Part shown: in pieces, positions 50,062-58,765 of the stretch | How the letters are laid out: every line of letters begins with the position of its first letter | Numbering within the stretch: the stretch's first letter is position 1 | Origin: a virus | Reading direction: 5' to 3' (one strand) | IMG/VR virus record: IMGVR_UViG_3300020538_000004 | Span: 1-64,000 of that record | Length of the DNA: 64,000 bases | Program-made: the position numbers and the translations under genes | The notes under the pieces: generated by a model | The model's input: the letters and a program-made list of their open reading frames with translations, nothing else | Database searches by the model: none | What the model was told of the DNA's origin: nothing

Positions 50062-50430
50062 ATGAGAATATTTGACGATCTAACCGAAGAAAATTTCCTA
50101 CTATTCGCCTCTAAAAATTATAATAACCCTCAGTGTTTGGACATTGAAGAATTTTATGATGATCTAGCCCGATTCAAATACATCAAAAGGCTTCTGAGAA
50201 AGTATCAGCAGTCGGGACTTATTCAAGAAAGACTCGTTCTTAACCACCTCATTGTTCTCTATAACGTATTCGGAATCGAAGCTTCAAATCGCATGGTCTT
50301 CTACAAGATCGAAAAAGAGTTATGGCCTTCATTAAAACCCTTTTTGGTCTTTCTTAATTACCTACCCGAAAAAGAAAAAGTAGAAATTCCCCTGGACGAA
50401 TACATTGTAAAAACTCTCAGATCACTATGA
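50062..50430 (+). CDS. Conserved protein of environmental T4-likes, unknown
   Basis: This 122-residue helical protein has NPQCLDIEEFYDDLARFKYI, KRLLRKYQQSGLIQERLVLN and HLIVLYNVFG. This pattern is familiar from T4-like phages of marine bacteria, where it has no assigned role. It overlaps the next gene by ATGA. Confidence 0.7.
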   Translation: MRIFDDLTEENFLLFASKNYNNPQCLDIEEFYDDLARFKYIKRLLRKYQQSGLIQERLVLNHLIVLYNVFGIEASNRMVFYKIEKELWPSLKPFLVFLNYLPEKEKVEIPLDEYIVKTLRSL

Positions 50431-51017
50431 GCATCATTTCAAGGACCGCGGACCTCTATTATACCTTTCGATTCTTAAAAATCCTTGTCACTCCGTGGGA
50501 AAAAATGGAGGCCTTTAAGTATGGCATCGTTGACAAAGAAGGTAATATTCTAAAGAAAGCTTCGGAACTCAAAACATCGGAGGAAAAGTCATCCTACACG
50601 ATGTTTCACCGACTGGTATTCAATATTAAGAAACTATTGAATAAGCTTCCATTCGGGCGCACTCGTATTGCCTCTTATGCTGCGGCACTCTATCTCATCA
50701 AGGAGGAAACTGGAATGTCCGAGAAGGGACTTCAGAAAATCTTCGAGCGTCTCGAGGATGTTGAGGTTGACATGGTTTTAAATGAAAACACCTGGTTTCT
50801 CACGAAGAATGGAGAACTCCAGCCGGGTCGTTATACTCTCCGTTGCGATACCGCGTTGATTCATACTGCTGAATTTCTTGCTCATAAAGGTAGCAAGATT
50901 AAAGTGGCAGAAGCAATCGTCCCATCAGGTAAATTTCTGGGCACTCCAATTTTTAAAGTTCTACACGAATCCACGAATCAGCATATTTACATTTCCACCG
51001 AGGATATCACACGATGA
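50427..51017 (+). CDS. Conserved protein of environmental T4-likes, unknown
   Basis: This 196-residue protein has TADLYYTFRFLKILVTPWEK, then WEKMEAFKYGIVDKEGNILK, a helical middle (YTMFHRLVFNIKKLLNKLPF) and a beta C-terminus (GRYTLRCDT, FKVLHESTNQHIYIS). It is familiar from marine T4-like phages as a late protein without known function. Both ends overlap neighbours by ATGA. Confidence 0.7.
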   Translation: MSIISRTADLYYTFRFLKILVTPWEKMEAFKYGIVDKEGNILKKASELKTSEEKSSYTMFHRLVFNIKKLLNKLPFGRTRIASYAAALYLIKEETGMSEKGLQKIFERLEDVEVDMVLNENTWFLTKNGELQPGRYTLRCDTALIHTAEFLAHKGSKIKVAEAIVPSGKFLGTPIFKVLHESTNQHIYISTEDITR

Positions 51018-51331
51018 AATCATTCCTAGAAAGTGTTGCAGAAGATGCGGTAGCAACTCCCGTAAATGTAACGGGTGATAGCGAAAATATTGCCATGCCA
51101 CCAACATCTGGTGGTCTTATGCGCCGTAAATATAAGTCATTCGACGTTGACTCACAATTATTTCGTAAATTTGAATCTGGTAAAGTTAAGTTTGAACATT
51201 GGTCCAAGTACCTTGATATGCAAAATGAAGGTCACACCAGCATTTATGAATACGCCAAGAAGAATCCTAACCATGTGATTGTTCTTCGCAATTCGGATAA
51301 CGGAGCTTTAAGAGCGATCCGTAGGGGCTAA
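51014..51331 (+). CDS. Small head-cassette protein
   Basis: This 105-residue protein starts MKSFLESVAEDAVATPVNVT, a leader-like start with V-A-E/D. The rest includes MRRKYKSFDVDSQLFRKFES and a C-terminal beta-type HVIVLRNSDNGALRAIRRG. It is the last gene of the late cassette. Function is unknown. Confidence 0.6.
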   Translation: MKSFLESVAEDAVATPVNVTGDSENIAMPPTSGGLMRRKYKSFDVDSQLFRKFESGKVKFEHWSKYLDMQNEGHTSIYEYAKKNPNHVIVLRNSDNGALRAIRRG

Positions 51332-51434
51332 AAATAAATAAAATAGTTAGGGGCTGGAAGTGTCCCTTGGTATAGATAGGCTACCACACATAACTTCGTT
51401 ATCATTTATTTTGGTGTGTACAGTTCGAGATAGT

Positions 51435-51476
51435 TAGGTTAGTATAATACTCGACCTTAGATCTGGACTTAACCTA
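51435..51476 (+). promoter_or_regulatory. nrd promoter with inverted-repeat operator candidate
   Basis: TATAAT at 51443-51448 is the best -10 in the window. TAGGTTA (51435-51441) and TAACCTA (51470-51476) are perfect inverted repeats flanking it, a plausible operator. Upstream an ATAAC-TTC-GTTAT hairpin lies within a CACAC/GTGTG stem (about 51383-51419). The leader to ATG 51497 is about 40 nt. Confidence 0.6.
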
Positions 51477-51496
51477 CAATCAATCTTTAACCAATT

Positions 51497-52468
51497 ATGA
51501 TTTTCGAAGAACAAATTTCACGTAAACCTGATTATTATCCATGGACACAGGCTTACATTGAGGCAATGCAGAATGGGTTTTGGACCCATCGGGAATTTAA
51601 TTTCCAAAGTGATATTCAGGATTATAAAGTATCCCTCACTCCTCAGGAACGTGAAATCATCGTGCGGGCTCTTTCCACAATCGGCCAACTAGAAATCTCC
51701 GTGAAGAAGTTCTGGGCCAGGGTTGGAGAAAATCTTCCACATCCTACTATCACGGATCTGGGTTATGTCATGGCAAATTCTGAGGTGGTCCATGGAGATG
51801 CATATGAACGCCTTCTTGACGTTCTGGGCATTGATGACTCATTTGATCGTATTCTCCAAGAAGATATTATCCGGGGTCGCGTGACATATCTTCGCAAGTA
51901 CCTCCAGCCATTTACTCCGGACAAAAAGAAGCAGTTCGTTTATTCTCTGATTCTCTTCACGTTGTTTGTTGAGAACATCGCACTCTTTAGTCAGTTCTAC
52001 ACCATTAGTTACTTTGGTCGTTTCCGCAATCTTCTGAAGGATACGAACAAGCAGGTGGAGTACACTTCTCGTGAGGAGAATCTTCATGCCATGATTGGCA
52101 TCAAGCTCATCAATACCATTCGCGATGAACATCCTGAATTATTTGATGCTGAGCTCAATGAGAAGATTATCTCCGAGTCCCTTCTCGCCATTGAATATGA
52201 GTGCAAGATCATTGATTGGATCGTGAATGGTTACAGTGTTGAAAGCCTCAACACGCCTTTACTTCGTGAGTTCATCAAGAACCGTATGAATGAATCATTG
52301 GTTCAGATTGGCTTTGAGAAGCTATTTGAAGTTGATAAAGAAATGGTCAAGAAAACCGTTTGGTTCGATGAACAGATTCTAGGCAACAATATGACGGACT
52401 TCTTCCATTCACGTCCCATTGAGTATTCCAAGAAAGGGCAGAGCTTCAGTCAATCTGATCTATTTTAA
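51497..52468 (+). CDS. nrdB: Ribonucleotide reductase small subunit NrdB
   Basis: This 323-residue class I beta subunit is shorter than T4 NrdB (388). Ferritin-like metal ligands are seen in Q-L-E-I-S-V, SEVVHGDAYERLLD, FTLFVENIALFSQF and SREENLHAMIG with a later EYECKIIDWI. The C-terminal SKKGQSFSQSDLF tail binds NrdA. It directly precedes nrdA with a 2-bp gap, so subunits are made together. Confidence 0.95.
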   Translation: MIFEEQISRKPDYYPWTQAYIEAMQNGFWTHREFNFQSDIQDYKVSLTPQEREIIVRALSTIGQLEISVKKFWARVGENLPHPTITDLGYVMANSEVVHGDAYERLLDVLGIDDSFDRILQEDIIRGRVTYLRKYLQPFTPDKKKQFVYSLILFTLFVENIALFSQFYTISYFGRFRNLLKDTNKQVEYTSREENLHAMIGIKLINTIRDEHPELFDAELNEKIISESLLAIEYECKIIDWIVNGYSVESLNTPLLREFIKNRMNESLVQIGFEKLFEVDKEMVKKTVWFDEQILGNNMTDFFHSRPIEYSKKGQSFSQSDLF

Positions 52469-52470
52469 TT

Positions 52471-54129
52471 ATGAGTTCCGAACAAGAAAAATACTATTGG
52501 CTAAACACGCACTCGCGTCAATTCCTTGAAAGAGGATACCTGAAGGAAGGAATGACTCCTGAGAAGCGTATCGGCCAGATTGCGGAGCATGCTGAAAAGC
52601 TTTTAGGCATGAAGGGATTTGCGGATAAGTTTGAGAATTATATGGCGCGTGGATTCTATTCACTTTCTACTCCTGTATGGACTAACTACGGTAATGACCG
52701 CGGTCTTCCAGTGTCGTGCTTTAATTCTCATATTTCCGACAAGATGGAAGATATTTTGAATAAGGCGGCTGAGGTTGGCATCATGTCAAAACATGGTGGC
52801 GGTACTTCGGGCTATTTCGGTGACCTCCGTGCACGTGGCACGCCCATCTCCGTGGGAGGCGAATCTTCGGGTCCAGTGCATTTCATGGAACTGTTTGACA
52901 CCATTGCAGAAGTCATCTCACAGGGTTCTGCTCGTCGTGGTTCTTTTGCTGCGTATCTTCCAGTTGAACATCCAGATGTTGAAGAATTTCTTCAGATCCG
53001 TTCAGACGGCCATGCCATTCAGAACATGTCGATTGGTGTTACAATTACGGACAAATGGATGAAGTCAATGATTGAAGGTGATAAAGAGAAGCGCGAGACG
53101 TGGACAAAGGTGATTAAGAAACGCTTTGAGACTGGTTATCCTTACATCTTCTTTACAGACACCGTGAATAAGAGTGCTCCTGCAATCTACAAAGAAAAGA
53201 AACGTAAGATCAATTCATCCAATCTTTGCTCTGAAATCTGTCTTTCATCAAATGACGAAGAATCATTTGTATGTGTCCTTTCATCTCTGAATCTTCTTCA
53301 TTGGGAAGAAATAAAGGAAACGGATGCCGTCGAGACGATGATCTACTTCCTTGATTCCGTAAATCAGGAGTTTGTGGACAAGACTGTTGGCATGAAGTTC
53401 ATGGAGGCTCCACATCGTTTTGCAAAGAATCAACGTGCATTGGGTCTCGGCGTTCTTGGTTGGCATTCATTACTTCAATCCAAGATGATTGGCTTTGAAT
53501 CAATGGAGGCTAAGTTGCTGAATACTGGCATTTGGCGCGTCATTCGTGAACGCGCAGATAAAGCAACAATGGAACTGGCAGAGAAGTTTGGTGAGCCGGA
53601 ACTTCTAAAGGGCACGGGTCGTCGTAATGTCACAACTCTTGCTGTGGCACCAACAACGTCGTCGAGCTTTATTCTGGGTCAGGTATCACCTTCGATTGAA
53701 CCGTTGAATTCAAATTACTTCATGAAGAAGCTGGCAAAGGGTTCATTTGCCTATAAAAATCCCTATCTCAAAGACGTACTTAAGAAGCATGATAAGAACG
53801 ACGAGGATACGTGGAAGTCAATTCTTACTCATGGCGGTTCCGTTCTTCATCTGAAGTTTATGACTCCTGAAGAGAAAGAAGTCTTTAAGACCTTCGGAGA
53901 AATTTCTCAGAAAGAAATCATCATTCAGGCTTCTGCTCGTCAGAAGTACATTGACCAAGGTCAATCACTGAATCTTATGGTTCATCCAAAGACCTCTCCG
54001 AAAGAAGTAAATCAACTCATGATTTTTGCCTGGGAAAATAACATCAAAACCCTCTATTACCAACGTGGAACGCATCCGGCCCAAGAGCTGGGACGTAACC
54101 TACTTAACTGCGCGTCATGCGAAGCCTAA
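52471..54129 (+). CDS. nrdA: Ribonucleotide reductase large subunit NrdA (short form)
   Basis: This 552-residue class I alpha subunit lacks the N-terminal ATP cone (T4 NrdA is 754). The active-site N-L-C-S-E-I-C (Asn, Cys, Glu), the SCFNSHISD cysteine, the PTTSSSFILGQVSPSIEP block and the C-terminal CASCEA redox pair are visible. Absence of the cone implies no overall allosteric off-switch, as in many phage and marine enzymes. The stop shares a base with the next start. Confidence 0.95.
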   Translation: MSSEQEKYYWLNTHSRQFLERGYLKEGMTPEKRIGQIAEHAEKLLGMKGFADKFENYMARGFYSLSTPVWTNYGNDRGLPVSCFNSHISDKMEDILNKAAEVGIMSKHGGGTSGYFGDLRARGTPISVGGESSGPVHFMELFDTIAEVISQGSARRGSFAAYLPVEHPDVEEFLQIRSDGHAIQNMSIGVTITDKWMKSMIEGDKEKRETWTKVIKKRFETGYPYIFFTDTVNKSAPAIYKEKKRKINSSNLCSEICLSSNDEESFVCVLSSLNLLHWEEIKETDAVETMIYFLDSVNQEFVDKTVGMKFMEAPHRFAKNQRALGLGVLGWHSLLQSKMIGFESMEAKLLNTGIWRVIRERADKATMELAEKFGEPELLKGTGRRNVTTLAVAPTTSSSFILGQVSPSIEPLNSNYFMKKLAKGSFAYKNPYLKDVLKKHDKNDEDTWKSILTHGGSVLHLKFMTPEEKEVFKTFGEISQKEIIIQASARQKYIDQGQSLNLMVHPKTSPKEVNQLMIFAWENNIKTLYYQRGTHPAQELGRNLLNCASCEA

Positions 54130-54311
54130 TGCCTAAAGTACAAATTAATTGCTATTGTTGCGGTTGCATTTCTACCATTTCATTCACGGAGGATATTGTT
54201 GATCCTGATGTGGATGAGAACGAGGATAATACCTCGGTGGAAAGTTATCCCGAGTATTGCCCAATATGCGGCAACCATTGCAGCGAAGAAGGCGACATCG
54301 ACGAGGAGTGA
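54129..54311 (+). CDS. Small zinc-ribbon protein after nrdA
   Basis: This 60-residue protein begins at ATG 54129, the last base of the nrdA stop. It has CYCCGCI and YCPICGNHC, two Cys clusters around an acidic linker, consistent with a zinc ribbon. Coupled to nrdA it might serve as a redox or assembly partner; this is speculative. Confidence 0.6.
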   Translation: MPKVQINCYCCGCISTISFTEDIVDPDVDENEDNTSVESYPEYCPICGNHCSEEGDIDEE

Positions 54312-54317
54312 TAAATA
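54310..54317 (+). promoter_or_regulatory. Late promoter-like GATAAATA
   Basis: One mismatch from TATAAATA, 7 bp before ATG 54325. Confidence 0.4.
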
Positions 54318-54324
54318 AGCCATT

Positions 54325-54744
54325 ATGTGGCTTCATCATGACTCTCCGTTTGAACCAATTGAATTAGACCCAAAGAAAATTTACGGGTTCGTCTATTTAA
54401 TAGAGAACCTAGTAAATGGTCGTAAGTACGTCGGAAAGAAACTCTTTTTCTTCAAGGGCTTTAAAACGGTCAAGAAGAAAAAGAAGCGCATCCTTGTTGA
54501 GTCGGACTGGAAGACCTATTATGGTTCCAGCAATGCACTTCAAAAGGATATCGCTGAAATCGGTAAAATAAATTTTCGTAGGGTTATTCTGCACCTATGC
54601 ACCAGTAAGAGCGAATGTTCTTACCTAGAGATGAAGGAACAGGTAGAAAGAAAAGCTATTCTTTCCGATGAGTATTATAACGACCAGATTCGGGTAAGAG
54701 TCACGAGAAACCAGTTGACAAAATACCGCAAAACGTTACTTTAG
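54325..54744 (+). CDS. GIY-YIG-like nuclease
   Basis: This 139-residue protein has Y-G-F-V-Y-L-I-x8-K-Y-V-G-K-K, the GIY-YIG motif in divergent form, followed by W-x-x-Y-Y-G-S-S-N. A Glu late in the protein (KEQVERKAILSD) may be the metal ligand. T4 endonuclease II (DenA), which cuts cytosine-containing DNA, is a GIY-YIG protein of similar size; a free-standing homing nuclease is the alternative. No flanking intron is seen. Confidence 0.65.
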   Translation: MWLHHDSPFEPIELDPKKIYGFVYLIENLVNGRKYVGKKLFFFKGFKTVKKKKKRILVESDWKTYYGSSNALQKDIAEIGKINFRRVILHLCTSKSECSYLEMKEQVERKAILSDEYYNDQIRVRVTRNQLTKYRKTLL

Positions 54745-54746
54745 TG

Positions 54747-54774
54747 TTTACATCTGACGTTAGCGTAGTATGAT
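54747..54774 (+). promoter_or_regulatory. Early promoter for RNase H
   Basis: TTTACA (54747-54752), a 16-nt spacer and TATGAT (54769-54774), with ATG 54781 6 nt later: leaderless arrangement. Confidence 0.78.
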
Positions 54775-54780
54775 TGGTAC

Positions 54781-55629
54781 ATGATCTTAGTCGACTATTC
54801 GGGTATTGCAATTTCCAACATCTTCACACAGAAGATGGATGTTTCAGAGCATTTGATACGCCACATGATTCTAAACTCCTTGAGGATGTATAACCTCAAG
54901 CATCGTAAGGAATACGGTCAGATGGTTATTGCCTGTGACGGAGGTTCGTGGCGCAAGCAGATCTATCCTCAGTACAAGGCTCACCGAAAGGCAAACCGAG
55001 ACGATAGCGGTCTTGATTGGACTGAATTCTTTCGCATTCTAACTCTGGTGCGCAATGAAATTGCAGAGAATTTTCCATACAAGGTTGTTCACATTAACAA
55101 CATTGAGGCTGATGACATCATTGGAACTCTTACAGAAAAGACACAGAACTTTGGTCAACACGAGCCAGTGATGATCATTTCTTCGGATAAAGATTTCATC
55201 CAGCTTCAACAGTATTCCAATGTAAAACAGTTCTCACCTATGATTAAGTCTTTCATCAAGGAGAAGGATCCAGTCAAATATCTGTTTGACCATACGGTTC
55301 GTGGAGATAGTGGAGACGGTATTCCAAACATTCTTTCTCCAGACAATACGTTCGTGGATAAGATTCGCCAAAAGCCAGTTTCTGCTAAAAAAGTTGATGC
55401 ATGGTATGCCTCACGTTCTTCCCTGGATACGGTAATGAATCAAGAAACATACCGCAATTTCCAGCGCAATACCGCTCTTATTGATCTGAGCAAAGTTCCC
55501 CAGGACAAGAAGGACTCTATTATAAATACATTTGATTCGGCCAAACCGAATTCAAATATCCTTAATTATCTGATCTCTAAACGCTGCACACAATTGATTG
55601 AATGCGCTGAAGAATTTAATTCACAATGA
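54781..55629 (+). CDS. rnh: RNase H / 5'-nuclease (FEN-1 family)
   Basis: This 282-residue enzyme resembles T4 RNase H (305), which removes RNA primers and 5' flaps. Acidic metal ligands appear in MILVDYSGIA, VIACDGGSWRK, NIEADDIIGTL and MIISSDKDFIQL, then V-R-G-D-S-G-D-G-I-P-N, the helix-hairpin-helix entry. It overlaps the next gene by ATGA. Confidence 0.93.
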   Translation: MILVDYSGIAISNIFTQKMDVSEHLIRHMILNSLRMYNLKHRKEYGQMVIACDGGSWRKQIYPQYKAHRKANRDDSGLDWTEFFRILTLVRNEIAENFPYKVVHINNIEADDIIGTLTEKTQNFGQHEPVMIISSDKDFIQLQQYSNVKQFSPMIKSFIKEKDPVKYLFDHTVRGDSGDGIPNILSPDNTFVDKIRQKPVSAKKVDAWYASRSSLDTVMNQETYRNFQRNTALIDLSKVPQDKKDSIINTFDSAKPNSNILNYLISKRCTQLIECAEEFNSQ

Positions 55630-56060
55630 TCTCATTACTCGTACACGAAATACTGCAGAAGGTTTCAGCAATGGAAAGTGCAGAGTCGAAAACTGCTTTC
55701 CTGAAACAGCACGATTCACTTGAATTGCGCGATGTCCTTCGAGGATCTTTTGACGATTGCATTCAATGGAATCTACCATTAGGAAAACCCACATATGACG
55801 GAAGACTTTCCAAATCCGGGCATTCTTCTTCCTCTCTTAGATTAAAGATTAAAATATTCCACTATTTTGTAAAAGGTGGCCAGGGCGATGCAATGAAACC
55901 GGCAAAGAGAGAAAACATGTTTCTACAGATCCTAGAGACTATTCATCCTAAAGATGCTGACATGATCCTTGCAATGAAGGATAAGAAACTAGAAACTCTT
56001 TATCCGGGAATTACTCGAGATTTAGTAAAGCAGACCTGGCCCGGCCTTATTCTTAAATAA
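55626..56060 (+). CDS. DUF6433-like conserved protein
   Basis: This 144-residue protein has a helical start (EILQKVSAMESAESKTAFLK), FDDCIQWNLPLGKPTYDG, RENMFLQILETIHPKDADMI and a closing GITRDLVKQTWPGLI. This is the pattern of DUF6433 proteins next to replication genes in T4-like phages, from memory. Function is unknown. Confidence 0.65.
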   Translation: MISLLVHEILQKVSAMESAESKTAFLKQHDSLELRDVLRGSFDDCIQWNLPLGKPTYDGRLSKSGHSSSSLRLKIKIFHYFVKGGQGDAMKPAKRENMFLQILETIHPKDADMILAMKDKKLETLYPGITRDLVKQTWPGLILK

Positions 56061-56112
56061 CAATTTCCTGAAAGAACCAACACGGTATCTTCTATATTAA
56101 TTATAGAAAAAA

Positions 56113-56292
56113 ATGATCATCTCACAGCTGGACCGACTTAAACAAGATTATCAAGAGCTGGATTATTACATCCAGCGTCTCCAGAAAGAAGGCAATATTA
56201 CATCAATTACGGGAATGCAGAGAAAACAGAAATTTCTGCAAGGAGTGATTGAATCTCTTCAGGTTGAAGAACCCGAACTTCAGGTGGCATAA
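56113..56292 (+). CDS. Small helical protein of 59 residues
   Basis: ATG 56113 opens 59 codons ending at TAA 56290-56292. The sequence is helical and coiled-coil-like (SQLDRLKQDYQELDYYIQRL) with a charged tail. It fills the gap between two genes on the coding strand. The family is not recognised. Confidence 0.55.
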   Translation: MIISQLDRLKQDYQELDYYIQRLQKEGNITSITGMQRKQKFLQGVIESLQVEEPELQVA

Positions 56293-56300
56293 TAAAAAGA

Positions 56301-56329
56301 TTTACATTTCGTTGAAGTAGGTGTAGGAT
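56301..56329 (+). promoter_or_regulatory. Early promoter
   Basis: TTTACA (56301-56306), a 17-nt spacer and TAGGAT (56324-56329), 15 bp before ATG 56345. Confidence 0.65.
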
Positions 56330-56344
56330 ATACACCATTAGATT

Positions 56345-56920
56345 ATGAACATATTTGTCCTGGATAAAAACCCCGTGATTGCTGCGCAATTGCAATGCGA
56401 TAAGCACGTGGTCAAAATGATCGTCGAATCAGCTCAGATGCTTTCGACTGCGCATCGCCTACTCGATGGTACGATGCGCGAAACAAAGAAATATGTTGCG
56501 GGTTCTCTTCCTGCACGTTGGCGCAAAGGTAAGGAATGGCTACTTCCGAATCCCGAAAAAGACGACAAATTCTACAAAGCGGTTCATATGAATCATCCAT
56601 GTACTGTATGGACCATGGAAAGCGTTGAGAACTATGAATGGCATCATCAGCACTTTGAGGCGCTCTGCAACGAATACACCTACCGTTATGGTAAGATCCA
56701 TAGTAGTGAAACATTATTGCTAGAAGATCTCATAGATCCGCCAGAAAACATTCCGGATGTACCAATGACTCAGTTCAAACTTGCAATGAAATCAACTCCG
56801 GAATGCATGTATCCAGATGATCCTGTGCGGTCGTATCAAGAATTCTATCAAACAAAACAAGGCAGATTCAAAATGGTCTGGACCAAACGAAACACGCCTT
56901 CTTGGTTCGTTACAAAATAA
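56345..56920 (+). CDS. Conserved protein of environmental T4-likes, unknown
   Basis: This 191-residue protein starts MNIFVLDKNPVIAAQLQCDK and continues HVVKMIVESAQMLSTAHRLL, M-N-H-P-C-T-V-W-T and a C-terminal Y-x-x-F-Y motif. I recall this pattern from marine T4-like phages, where a DNA glycosylase-type activity has been suggested without proof. The conserved Cys, His and Lys at C-D-K-H-V-V-K are notable. Function is unassigned. Confidence 0.65.
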   Translation: MNIFVLDKNPVIAAQLQCDKHVVKMIVESAQMLSTAHRLLDGTMRETKKYVAGSLPARWRKGKEWLLPNPEKDDKFYKAVHMNHPCTVWTMESVENYEWHHQHFEALCNEYTYRYGKIHSSETLLLEDLIDPPENIPDVPMTQFKLAMKSTPECMYPDDPVRSYQEFYQTKQGRFKMVWTKRNTPSWFVTK

Positions 56921-56921
56921 A

Positions 56922-57182
56922 ATGCCAAACTACGACTATCATTGTAAAGAATGCCACCACGAGTTCACTCAATTGGTGCCCATGGCTGATCGAGATAAAC
57001 CTACGATCGATGAATGCCCATCCTGCCATAAGGTTGGAGCAGTCCTACGTGGAGTCACTGCAGTGCAACTGAGCTATTCTGGCTTTAAATCCATGTACTC
57101 GCGTGGGGGTGACGGTTGGAAAGAAGTCCAGCAGAAAATAAAGGGAGGCTCAGGAAGAGGCAACACAATTCGGACAAAATAA
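56922..57182 (+). CDS. FmdB-type zinc-ribbon protein
   Basis: This 86-residue protein starts at ATG 56922: MPNYDYHCKECHHEFTQLVP, then I-D-E-C-P-S-C-H. The CxxC pair plus CxxC pair is the FmdB regulatory-protein zinc ribbon. The C-terminus is Gly/Lys-rich and disordered. It may regulate transcription or bind nucleic acid. phoH follows. Confidence 0.75.
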   Translation: MPNYDYHCKECHHEFTQLVPMADRDKPTIDECPSCHKVGAVLRGVTAVQLSYSGFKSMYSRGGDGWKEVQQKIKGGSGRGNTIRTK

Positions 57183-57186
57183 TCTC

Positions 57187-57903
57187 ATGGCTAAACAAAA
57201 ATCTAAACAAAAACAAATTATTGCGTCAATTCCTTCGGTTCGCTACGAGAATCTAAAGCAAATTGAACCTCTCACGCTAACTCAAAAGAAAGTGTTTGCT
57301 GCCTATAAGAAAAAAAATCATCTCTGCCTTTCTGGTGCAGCTGGTACTGGTAAAACGTTTATGGCGCTATACCTTGCCCTTGAAGAAGTCATGAAGGGGG
57401 AATCTCCATATGAAAAAATCATTATTGTACGTTCCATCGTTCCTACACGTGATATTGGATTCCTCCCGGGCGACCGTGCGGAAAAGGAAGCAACATATCT
57501 GTCTCCGTACATTTCGATTCTATCAGAACTCTTTGGAGATAAGATGGCATGGAATAAACTTGTGGCCAAAGGCACAGTTGAATTCCTTGCTACTTCATTT
57601 ATCCGTGGTATTACTCTTCGTAAATCCATCGTAATTGTGGATGAAATGCAGAATCTTACTTTTCACGAATTAGATTCAATCATTACCCGTCTCGGTGAGG
57701 ATTGCCGGTTCATCATGTGTGGTGATTACTACCAATCAGACCTGGAGAAATCCAAGGATAAAAGCGGTATCATTGACTTCATGAAGATCATCTCTCAGAT
57801 GAAATATTTCTATTCTGTTGAATTTACCTGGCAGGATATTGTTCGATCGGGTATTGTGCGAGATTATATTATGACAAAAGAATTCTTAAAAAAGAACGAA
57901 TAA
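57187..57903 (+). CDS. phoH: PhoH-like ATPase
   Basis: This 238-residue P-loop ATPase has Walker A GAAGTGKT (50-57), KIIIVRSIVPTRDIGFLPGD, Walker B IVIVDEMQNLT and ITRLGEDCRFIMCGD. PhoH-like genes are very common in marine phages; the family couples ATP hydrolysis to RNA unwinding or processing. The stop codon shares a base with the next start. Confidence 0.93.
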   Translation: MAKQKSKQKQIIASIPSVRYENLKQIEPLTLTQKKVFAAYKKKNHLCLSGAAGTGKTFMALYLALEEVMKGESPYEKIIIVRSIVPTRDIGFLPGDRAEKEATYLSPYISILSELFGDKMAWNKLVAKGTVEFLATSFIRGITLRKSIVIVDEMQNLTFHELDSIITRLGEDCRFIMCGDYYQSDLEKSKDKSGIIDFMKIISQMKYFYSVEFTWQDIVRSGIVRDYIMTKEFLKKNE

Positions 57904-58079
57904 TGAATAGGAACCGAGAAGAAAAACAAAATCGATTTGATCGTGAAGCTCAAAAGCATCAGCGAAAGAAAAATGTTCATCCATCAAAAAATAACAATGA
58001 GGATGAACAATACTATCGGGTCAATGGACCAATTGATGCTGGAGATATTCTTGAAGACTTTGAAGACCTAGACGAATGA
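57903..58079 (+). CDS. Small charged protein of 58 residues
   Basis: ATG 57903 overlaps the phoH stop and opens 58 codons whose TGA overlaps the next start by ATGA. The N-terminal half is basic (NRNREEKQNRFDREAQKHQR); the C-terminal is acidic (DAGDILEDFEDLDE). Perfect coupling to both neighbours argues it is real. Function is unknown. Confidence 0.65.
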   Translation: MNRNREEKQNRFDREAQKHQRKKNVHPSKNNNEDEQYYRVNGPIDAGDILEDFEDLDE

Positions 58080-58753
58080 CATTTATTCATAATCCCATAG
58101 ATCTAGGATACAATGATCTCGTGTGCGAAACCCTTGAAAGTGGACGCACGTATGCTACTCCGAGGGGACCTAAGTATCCATCGATTACCACGGTTCTTGG
58201 GATTCTAAGCGAGAATAGTATTCGTGAATGGCGTCAGAAGGTGGGTGAAGAAGAGGCGAATCGTATCTCCCGGCGGGCGTGTGCCCGTGGGGAAGAGATT
58301 CATAAGGTTGCTGAGAGATTTCTAAATAACGAAGTCCTTGAATCTAAAAACTTCCTCCCTCATATCTGGCAGATGTTTAGTACGATTCGTCCGATTCTGG
58401 AATCCAGAGTCAATAACATTATTCTGCAGGAAAAACCTTTGTATTCAGATCATCTGGGCCTTGCAGGTCGTGTGGATCTTGTTGCTGACTTTGACGGTGT
58501 CCGGTCAATTATTGACATCAAAACATCTCGACGAGTCAAAGAGAAGGAAGATATTCATACATACTTCATGCAGGAAACTGCCTATGCGATTATGTTTGAG
58601 GAACGCACAAAACTTCCAATTACAAACATCGTGACAATTATGGGAATCGATGACAATGAACCCAAAGTGTTTAAAGAACACCGTGATAATTGGGTCAAAC
58701 CACTCCTAGAAACCATCCAGGAATATAAGCGCAGAAAAATCTTCGGAAACTGA
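58076..58753 (+). CDS. RecB-like PD-(D/E)XK exonuclease
   Basis: This 225-residue nuclease has the Cas4/RecB-type core: RACARGEEIHKVAERFL (His), GLAGRVDLVADFDG (Asp), SIIDIKTSRRV (D-x-K) and YFMQETAYAIMFEE (QxxxY). It resembles the MGME1-like exonuclease found in T4-like phages. It may trim recombination intermediates or degrade host DNA. Confidence 0.85.
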   Translation: MTFIHNPIDLGYNDLVCETLESGRTYATPRGPKYPSITTVLGILSENSIREWRQKVGEEEANRISRRACARGEEIHKVAERFLNNEVLESKNFLPHIWQMFSTIRPILESRVNNIILQEKPLYSDHLGLAGRVDLVADFDGVRSIIDIKTSRRVKEKEDIHTYFMQETAYAIMFEERTKLPITNIVTIMGIDDNEPKVFKEHRDNWVKPLLETIQEYKRRKIFGN

Positions 58754-58765
58754 TACATACTACCA

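Noticed and set aside
55521-55528. TATAAATA inside the RNase H gene
   Set aside because: It is in frame within a conserved gene about 100 bp before the next start; possible but unsupported as a late promoter.
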